The notes under the pieces are model-generated. The model was not told the DNA's origin and did not search any database. It was given only the letters and a program-made list of their open reading frames with translations. Position numbers and translations under genes: made by a program. Positions 56,169-64,000 of a DNA stretch of 64,000 nt are shown here, in pieces (positions within the stretch are counted from its first letter, which is position 1; each line of letters opens with the position of its first letter). Source of the DNA: Pogona vitticeps (Eukaryota; Chordata; Lepidosauria; Squamata; Agamidae); contig NC_135785.1 in assembly GCF_051106095.1 (NCBI RefSeq), forward strand, positions 224,435,045-224,499,044, in the 5' to 3' direction.

Positions 56169-57243
56169 AGTATTTCTTTCTTCCCTTTCTAATTCATCTC
56201 ATGAACATGTGTTTCTCAGCAAGCCGTCTCCCCCAACCTGGTACCCTCCACAGATCTTTGGATTGCTACCATGCTGGGTAGGGATTACGGTAACAGAAAC
56301 CCAACATTTCTGGAAGGTTCCAGGTGAGGCGTGTATTTCCCACATCTGAAATCTATACCTGTTTATCATACCATTTAAACCACTGTCCTTGTTCAGTGTA
56401 ATTACTACCATGGTGGGATGATTAAAAAATTCCAGCATTTATCTTTACAGAGCTGGTGGCTAAATTCTTAGCAAATCTGGCAAAGTGCAAGAGTTGTAGA
56501 TTTGCATTAACTGCTCCAGGCAGAAAAAGATAGCTATATTACTTTGGTCAAGAAACAATTACTTCTTTATACCTTCAAGGGAGATGCTGTTCCTATTTTG
56601 ATATTTACCACATGGCAAAGGCTGATGATATCTAAGACAAAACGTTCTTGTTAAACAGAGCAGGAAGAGATACATTAGAAAACAATCTATGTCATGTGTT
56701 CTGAAAGCATTTAATCTTAACCAATGATATGTGATATGTATTAGTTTGCTGAACAAGAGAATAGTTAAACAAGAGAAATATAAATGCATTCTTTTTTAAC
56801 ATCAGCTTACTTATATCTGAGATTATGAAGACCCACAGAGTTAGTAATTCAATTTCCAAAACTAATAACTTTATCAACTGGATTGCTGCAGTGCCATGAA
56901 TTATTACAACGCAAAAAGTGAGTTAGCAAAGGGCTGAAGGGCCTAAACTGCAAAAGCAGTGACAATTGTTCCATGTTCAATCACTAAATTGCAAGATAAA
57001 ATTTACTCAAAAAGAGTACAAACTCCAAAGTAGGGCAAAGAGTCTTTACCACGGATTTATATAATGATAAATTACATCTATATAACAGAAAATGGCTCTC
57101 GTTGACAAAATGTATACTGTTTTTCATTGTAAAATGACTTTGCCTCATGGACTGCATTTGCTGGCTCACAGCAGCGATTGTCCAAATAAATAGATTGTCA
57201 CATTTTGTCTCAATATTTTGTTATTTTTGCCATTCCATTAAAT

Positions 57244-58085
57244 CAGACCTGGACAAAGTGTGGCCCATGGGCCACATACGGCCTACGAACTGCTCCTGTC
57301 CGGCCCACCCGTCGCCGCTCCTGTTCGGCCTGCCCATCGCCGCTGAGTGAGCCGGAGCTCCGGCTCCAGTCACCTAGGTAAAGGTAAAGGCTCCCCTTGA
57401 CAATTTTTGTCCAGTCGTGTTCGACTCTAGGGGGCAGTGCTCATCCCCGTTTCCAAGCCATAGAGCCAGTGTTTGTCCGAAAACAATCTTCCGTGGTCAC
57501 ATGGCCAGTGCGACTTAGACACGGAACGCTGTTACCTTCCCACCGAAGTGGTCCCTATTTATCTACTTGCATTTGCATGCTTTCGAACTGCTAGGTTGGC
57601 GGGAGCTGGGACAAGCGACGGGAGCTCACTCTGTCGCGTGGATTCGATCTTACGACTGCTTGGTCTTCTGACCCTGCAGCACAGGCTTCTGCGGTTTAGC
57701 CCACAGTGCCACCATGTCCCTGGTTCCAGTCACCTAGCACGGCAGTAAACAAAACTCATGAGATCCAATACTGGGATCTCACGAATTCTGACTGTTACTC
57801 TTGAGCCGCAGGCTGCAGAGCCTGTGGCTCAAGAGGCCGGAAGCGATCCTTGCGCAGTTGACGTGATGACACATCACATCACCTGCGCGGGATAGAAGAC
57901 AGTCGGACTGGAAGGCTGTGGGGGAACGGAGGACAGGTGAGTTAGCTCAGTGTCAGGTTTTTTATTTCCTTCCCCCCCTGCAGTGAACAAATTACAATTT
58001 CATTTTATTTTTAAGTAAAGTTGGCCCCCGAACACAATTCAGATTTTTCATGTGGCCCCCTATAGAAATTAATTGCCCACCCCTG
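57244..58085. mobile_element. hAT-type MITE interrupted by a SINE
   Basis: Ends CAGACCTGGACAAAGTGTGG and, in reverse, CAGGGGTGGGCAATTAATTT, flanked by cattaaat (57236-57243) and tattaaat (58086-58093), 7 of 8 matching. The interior is CpG-rich (ccggcccacccgtcgccgct). A Sauria SINE and its target duplication occupy 57365-57737. Without it the MITE is about 480 bp. Confidence 0.85.
57378..57724 (-). mobile_element. Sauria-type SINE nested in hAT MITE
   Basis: A full copy in minus orientation bounded by a perfect 13-bp target duplication, tccagtcacctag (57365-57377 and 57725-57737). The head in reverse is agggacatggtggcactgtg. The tail is gtaaaggtaaaggctcccct. It post-dates the hAT element. Confidence 0.93.
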
Positions 58086-58211
58086 TATTAAATACAACTA
58101 TTTCGAAAGTTAAAAATGACAACCAGAAAAACATAACTCAACTCACCATGTTGAATAGCATCATTAACAATTTGGGGTTTTTTAAGAATATATATAACTA
58201 TATATACACTA

Positions 58212-58497
58212 CTAGTGGTAGTTCAAGGCTAAGAGTCTATACATCTATCCGAGCATCAAGGTTCCTGCTAAGCTGGGCATGTGCGCATGCATGACTCAAC
58301 TTCCCTCCGTACAGCTGTCTTCTCTGCGCAGTGATAGCATTAGGTTCCGGTTGTGACGGAACACAGCGCGCAGTGGGGCGGAGGCGGGCAAACACACACA
58401 AGGGCAAAGTCAACAGAGAGAAAGAGGCTGAAAATTAGAGGGCACATTGCCAAGCACAATTGTTTCTGTAGACTTCCTAGCCTTGCACTACCACTAG
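58212..58497. mobile_element. Candidate 286-bp MITE
   Basis: Inverted ends ctagtggtagttcaaggcta and, in reverse, ctagtggtagtgcaaggcta extend about 28 bp. The interior is CpG-rich (gcgcgcagtggggcggaggc). No convincing target duplication was found and no superfamily is assigned. Confidence 0.65.
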
Positions 58498-58956
58498 CAG
58501 ATAACTAAATATTTTTGTTTTTTCTTTCCCTATCACAGTTTCCCGTTTACATAAATGCAGACCTGTGGAATGATAAAATACATGAGACTGCATCTGTATA
58601 GTTTCTATTCTGAAGAAATGCACTTAAGGACAATATAATAAACATTCTAGAATATGCTAGGAAAGCCAACCACATAATGTCCTACAATTGGGAGCAACAA
58701 TCTGTGAAGAAATGGGAAGGGCCTTTTTGGCGGTGACACCCTTGTTGTGGTACATCCTCTCTTTGATGTTTGATTGACAAAAACCCTGGCCTTATTTTGC
58801 CTCCAAGTTCAAAGTTTGGCTGGCTGTTTATCCAAACTGTGGAAACACTCTGATCATACTTTGGTCTTCATCTAATTTGTGGCCATCATTTTGATTACTT
58901 TAACACTGTTTTAAACTTGTTTAAACACAGTTTTAAACTTGTTAAACTCATGGCTC

Positions 58957-59415
58957 AGCAGTTAAACTGCTGTACTGCAGCCAAAACTGTGCTCACGGCC
59001 CAGGGTTTAATCCCAGGTAGCCGGCTCAAAGTTCACTCAGCCTTCCATCCTTCCGAGGCCAGTAAAATGAGTACCCAGCACGGGGTGGGAAGCATGTGTA
59101 GCATGCGTAGTTAGGCAACCTTCAGTCTCCAAAGACTATGGTGAAGTGCTCTGTATGGGGGACTTGGAACAGCGTCTAGTGTGGCTGAGGAGTCCAATTC
59201 GAGAGTGACAATCTCTTCCACACTGAAGACAAATCCAATCTGTTCCCTGTCCAGCTCCCTGGTTTTGCTGCTTTTGTGACTTCCTCTTTGCCTCGGCCTG
59301 CTGGACAAGGGTCTCTTCAAATTGGGAGAGGCCGTGATGCAACGCTGCGTAATTAACTTGTAAACTGCCCAGAGAGAGCTTTAAGTGTCATGGGGTAGTA
59401 TACAAGCAGCACACT
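58957..59415 (+). mobile_element. tRNA-derived SINE split by a LINE insertion
   Basis: Pol III boxes are visible: box A tggctcagcagtt near 58964 and box B ggtttaatccc near 59003. These are followed by ccttccatccttccgaggcc and aaatgagtacccagc. The SINE body stops at 59113 and resumes at 59346 with taaactgcccagagagagct and ggggtagtata. The family name is uncertain. Confidence 0.75.
59114..59345 (-). mobile_element. LINE 3' end encoding a C2H2-like finger
   Basis: A 232-bp 5'-truncated LINE in minus sense, with target duplication tgcgtagtta / tgcgtaatta (59104-59113 and 59346-59355, 9 of 10). The readable C-terminus is FEETLVQQAEAKRKSQKQQN, then WICLQCGRDCHSRIGLLSHT and RRC, a CxxC...HxxxC zinc-finger arrangement known at the end of some non-LTR ORFs. 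After the stop comes the family's 3' end, agactgaaggttgcc. Confidence 0.85.
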
Positions 59416-60775
59416 GCTTCTGTAGCTAGCTACTGTTAGCTAGAGCTTAAAAATCCCAGAATACAGAATGAAAAACGAACATATGTAGAGTCAATGACAG
59501 TTCTAAATGTCATATCTAGGTATGTGAAAAATAACTATAACTTTACAGCACAATCTTAAATGTTTCTCTGAATTGCTAAAGTCTTTGTTATACTTTTCTT
59601 TGCTAGGGTAACAAGAAGGCTATTGAGGAAAAATAACAATAACACAGTTTATTAGTCAATGATGCTAAATACAAAGCTGCTTATCATTAAGCTCATTGTA
59701 CACGGGAAGCCATTAATATAGAAGACTAACAGCTGCATGCTACAGATGGAGAAGGAAACTTGACACCAAATGGAAGAGCAATTTCCTTTTTCTTTTAGAG
59801 CCAGTGTCTCAATAAAAATAGGAATGCTTTTTATGGGACTGAAAACAGCAACTCTGATGGAAGAAGACTGTGATTATAAACAAATTATTGTGTGTGTTTA
59901 AGAACAAGAAGAATGCAATCCTAGCTCTTAAAATAAACATACACAAATACAGCCATGGAAGCATTAATATACATTTAGACTGCAGTCCTAAAATACAGCT
60001 ACTACTGCAACTGTATTATTAAATTTTGCAAGATTTTCTTACAAATACACACTGCCATGTACTCTCTATACAGTATTTTGTTTGTAAGCTACTTCATTAC
60101 TCTCCTCTACTCTCCCCATCATTTCCAATGATTATAAATTTAACATTTTACATATTTTGCACTAATCTTAAACTAAGTATGTGCTCTACGGTGAGCGTGT
60201 CTAACAGCTTATGTAGAGAAGAAAAGTAGAGATAAAAGCAGGAACAGATGACTACAGCTATTAACTCCACAAGTTATTCAAGTGTCTGTCCTGCTGAATA
60301 TCATGACAGTCCCAGGAAAAGAACAACAGAATGATTCACATCAACCCCACAGAATGACTTCTGTTGATCCGACAATGCAATTTGGAGAACACCCCTTTTA
60401 AGACAAGAGATAATCTTCACACACCTCTTTGTTTACAGATGCCAATACACAACAATAAAATAACAATCTGATAGACTTTCTTCTTACAGCATATATATAT
60501 ATATATTTTACCAAATCTTTCATCTGTGGATCTTTATGAAAGTTGGCCCTTTAGGTATTTGCAAGATTAAAAAAAAAAAGACAAACTAGGTAATTATAAG
60601 GAAGCAACACAGAAAGCCATAAATTGGTGGTGCAAGCACTAAATAATTATCTATGATGCCAACAGGGAATCATGTTTTTCCCTCTCTAATAGTTGGGAAG
60701 TCCTGAGATGCATACACCGATGTATTTAGAGGACATGATGGAACAGCCAATCCCAAACTGACTACATACCCTTTG

Positions 60776-61350
60776 ATGCCTGAAAGGAACCCACAAGCTT
60801 AGCCAAGAATCCAGCTGGGAACTGCCCCAGATTAAACTCCTGTTTCTCAGCGCTGCTATTAATGTTCTCCATTTCCTTCCTCTGTTCACGATCGGTCTTT
60901 TTCCACCCAGGTGAACATGCATGATAGAGAGACTGCTGCTCACTGTTTTCCTTTCCCCTGGATCTCTGCTGTTAGGAAAGTCTGCACATCCTGTCCAAGA
61001 GATAAGCAGCAACAGAGATATGGAAGCTGCAGGGAGAGGTTAAGAGCCACAGCCCATCCTGGATAAACTTCCCTTCCCCTCTGGCAGCTGTGGCTTGTAT
61101 CACATATCACCTCCAAGGCTCCCTGCTTGGATTCCCAGCTGTAGCCGGAGGCTGTGAATCCTCTCTGTTTGCCACACATGCACAAACAAGGCAAGGTACT
61201 TCTTCCTCCAAGGGAAATTCCACCAAGAACACCTGCTTTCCACCAGTCTCATCTTCTATCAAAGCCTTTTTCCACTGGGATATTTGATCAAATATATTGA
61301 GCATTTGATATAAGCAGCACCATGGGAAAAGGAATTTTGCATCCATAAGG
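60776..61350 (-). other. Unassigned GC-richer block with open frames
   Basis: This stands out from the AT-rich intron. In minus sense a ctttcctaacagcag acceptor-like site near 60980 opens a frame reading KKTDREQRKEMENINSSAEK, then QEFNLGQFPAGFLAKLVG, before AAAG/gtatgt near 60772. Just upstream lies a second frame, 61107-61346 (79 codons). I cannot match either to PHLDB2. They may be an alternative promoter or exon, a lineage-specific exon, or chance. Confidence 0.2.
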
Positions 61351-62565
61351 TAAGCACTGTATAGGATTCCAAATAGTCAATCATAATTTTAAGAAGGTAT
61401 TTTTCCTCAAGGATGAAAAGCAGATCTGATTGCAAACAGGTTTTGAAAATTCCAATTTAAAAATCTTCTAGCTAAGCTGTAACAGAGGAATTAAGCAACA
61501 TGTAAACCTCCTGCCATAGTGAAAGGGCTGAAATCAAATTAACAATGTAAATTCCTATGTGCAATATGTGAACCGACACCAAATGAAACATTAAATAGGC
61601 TTATAAAAATAGAAACTACACATAGACTGCATTTGATTCAAAGCTTTGTAAATTAAGGCTTTACAAACCAATGCATACCAACCGATGGAAAAGACAATGG
61701 TTCTGCATTCTTCCTGCGCCCCTTACCACTGCACACTGGTTCTGAGTCAAAATACCTTTGTTTGCATTAAGGCAGAGTTCCTGCTATACCCAAAAGTCAC
61801 TGTGTAACTGCATACATTATGTCCAACAGACTCAACCAGTTCTTAGTATTAAATCAACGGTTTGTCACTATATTGCAATGAAGCTGGGGGGGAAAGTGTA
61901 TTAATAGACCCATAGGAAATGCACTCAAAAAGCTATTCCTGCCTTACGTACATGAAAACCCAGCACCAAACCTTGATCACAGTGATGGTCAAACACAAAT
62001 TCAAGCCTGTTTATTTGAACTAGTGTTCCAAAACTTTTCAGTATTACTATTGGCAAGATTAAAAAACAAAACACATACACACATACGTGAATGTACGTGC
62101 ACACAACCAGCCAGAAAGATGGAAGTCAACAATTCCTGTTATCATTGACTAGTATGATGGCTTGAACTAATAGGATGCACAGTTCAACCCTATTTGGAAA
62201 GCTAGAGGTTCTTTAAATTTGATCTGCTGGATGAATGTTTATCAGATATACATCCTGCCCTTCTCCCAGAACTGGCACTCGAGGCAGATTTCATATCTCC
62301 ATCTTAAAATATGTACTTTGATGGCAATGTTTCACATACAATCTCTGGCACATTCTGGTAGACCTAAGCTAAAAGCCTACAGTTACTTCCAGTTAGTAAA
62401 TGGTAGTGAACAAGATGGAGCAGTAGCCTGTGTTTCAGTGTAAGATGCTTCCTATATTTATGTTTCCATAAGGAGGAGGAACACATAAATTAGAATTCCT
62501 AGAATTTCCAGGAAAAATTAAAAGTTATCTTCATGCCTTGTTTATGAGGGAAGGTTGAGGAGGGG

Positions 62566-62745
62566 GTGATGATGATGATGATGATTTGTTGTTCTTGTTG
62601 TTCCTGTTATCATCATCATCATCTCCAACCTTTGTTCACAAGCAAGGCTTGAAGGAACAGACTTTTTCTCTTACGTATTTTTTTCCCTGCAGGTGAGTAG
62701 TAGTAGTAGTGTCATCATGATCATCATCATCATATGCAGCTCCCA
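62566..62745. repeat. Cluster of trinucleotide repeats
   Basis: (GAT)n at 62566-62586 and (ATC)n at about 62610-62625 face each other as inverted partners across a ttgttgttcttgttg spacer. (TAG)n at 62696-62710 and (ATC)n at 62715-62733 follow. The tract could fold into hairpins. Confidence 0.85.
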
Positions 62746-63754
62746 GAATCCTCCAGCCACTGTAACCAGTGTTTGGGAGATCTTGCAAATTATAATCCAG
62801 GAAAGCAACTTTTCCAAGTTGCAGATTTTAGGAAGTCTCTGAATAGCCACTGTATTGATTAGATGGACCTTCCTCGTATCTATCAAAGTCCCATGAATCG
62901 TTCTTCTATTCCATCCTAGCCAGGAATACAAAGCCTGACCTAAATAGGAAACTCATGATATTGTCATTTTATTGATGCCAAATATAGATGTGTGTTTTTT
63001 TTGAGGAATTAATGCCCAAAATAAACAAAATTTGTGGGGTTTTCCTCAAAATATCTGGACAGATCTTAATATGTGTTGTTTGGGTTGCTCTGACTGTGTA
63101 TTTTCAATAACTGAAGAACTGTGAAGTTTGCACTAAATCAACATTTTTTATTGCAAGTATATGAATAATTCAAATTTCTTTGATCCTTTTTATTGTACTG
63201 TCACTCCTTAAAGGCATAAAAACAATACAAGTAACAGGAACATTCTTACTAGTCTATTTTAAGTATTGAGATGGAAAACTATATTTTCATTTATGATATC
63301 TCTTTTTAAGAATTTCACAGGCTTCTGAAACAGTTGCTCTACAATGTTCAGCAGAATCTGCACAAGACTTCCTGTTAAACAGGTGCCCAGATCAAGAATT
63401 AATTCCATCACTTATCTGTTTCCATAAACATAGCTATCACTGTTACAAACAGAGCCATCATTTTTTTTACATTTCTATGAATGAAATAGGCTTTATCTTT
63501 CATAAATCGTAAACATATACCATTTCACTACTTACAAAATAGTGATGAAGTAAATCATGACAGCTGTTCACAAAAGAACATGAATATCATGAAATGGAAT
63601 ATGAGTTTGTAAATGATATATATGAACTTCTAGACTATAGAATATTAACTGTGCAATCCTATACAGTCCTGCTCAACAAACAGCAACACTGAGTTTAATG
63701 ATCTTCTCTCTCAAATAAGTGAGAATATGATTCCAGCTATGGCTAAAGTTTCAG

Positions 63755-64000
63755 ACGATTATCATATCTGTCATATCTACTACTTTGGGAAAAATCCTGT
63801 AGAAGAAATGGAGTAGCCCTCATAGTCAACAAAGGAGTATGAAAAGCTGTACTGGGATATAATCTCAAAAATGATGGAATGATTTCAATACGAATCCAAG
63901 GTAGACCATTCAACATCACAGTAATCCATGTTTATGCACGAACCACTGATGCTGAAGAGGCTGAAATTGATCAATTCTATGAAGACTTACAACACCTTCT
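63755..64000 (+). mobile_element. BovB LINE fragment running off the right edge
   Basis: The plus strand reads HIYYFGKNPVEEME-like, then KAVLGYNLKNDGMISIRIQG and RPFNITVIHVYARTTDAEEA, the BovB endonuclease region. It is the same part of the LINE as at 22520-22825 but in the opposite orientation. It continues beyond 64000. Confidence 0.9.

Larger units (their letters stand above)
53068..64000 (-). other. Large PHLDB2 intron, right end open
   Basis: I find none of the human upstream exons (for example the LNNLEELKQKIKDINDQ region) in these 11 kb, so this is read as a single intron extending past the window. It holds at least eight transposon insertions, listed separately. Stretches such as 53100-54490, 59420-60770 and 61350-63750 contain only short random frames and simple repeats, including (TA)n at 60487-60506. 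Confidence 0.7.

Noticed and set aside
58957-59030. Possible tRNA gene
   Set aside because: Pol III boxes are present but no cloverleaf completes. The sequence continues as a SINE.

Overview
This is vertebrate nuclear DNA, almost certainly from a squamate reptile. The evidence is spliced minus-strand genes with GT-AG introns and an interspersed-repeat set typical of squamates: Sauria-type SINEs, BovB/RTE LINE fragments, a CR1 LINE end, a 5S-rRNA-related SINE, hAT and Tc1/mariner-type MITEs, and fragments resembling Penelope-like elements. There is nothing prokaryotic here.

Two protein genes are recognisable, both on the minus strand and in the same order and orientation as on human chromosome 3q13 (PHLDB2 followed by ABHD10). 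PHLDB2 (LL5-beta) enters from beyond the right edge. Thirteen coding exons from 53067 down to 30323 encode its C-terminal 585 residues: a coiled coil, a serine-rich linker, a second charged helix and the PIP3-binding PH domain. Its N-terminal exons are not in the window. ABHD10 (mitochondrial serine hydrolase / acyl-protein thioesterase) is complete in five exons, 15825 down to 10729. It predicts 288 residues with an intact Ser-Asp-His triad and has a CpG-rich promoter with an NRF1-like site and a CCAAT box. The two genes have unrelated jobs (cell cortex and mitochondrion), so the linkage reflects conserved synteny, not a pathway.

Layout: 1-10.4 kb is flank below ABHD10. It holds a young Ty3/gypsy-like LTR element (1910-5423, 5-bp target duplication, LTR segments differing at one base in 376), a Sauria SINE and a long-TIR MITE. 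10.4-15.96 kb is ABHD10 with a 5S-derived SINE in intron 1. 16-30 kb is intergenic. It is dominated by a 2.2-kb unclassified composite repeat present twice as direct copies (16897-19072 and 22726-24883) with a 781-bp core that is almost identical between them, plus CR1, mariner-like and BovB remnants. 30-53 kb is the 3' half of PHLDB2, with intronic MITEs, one of which contains a GC-rich 74-bp hairpin tandem array. 53-64 kb is a large PHLDB2 intron crowded with nested insertions.

The most interesting observations are the mosaic divergence of the duplicated composite repeat (a gene-conversion signature), the five tandem hairpins inside a mariner-like MITE, several nested insertions dated by target duplications, and a possible proline-rich cassette exon in PHLDB2. 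I found no new gene system that I can support strongly.
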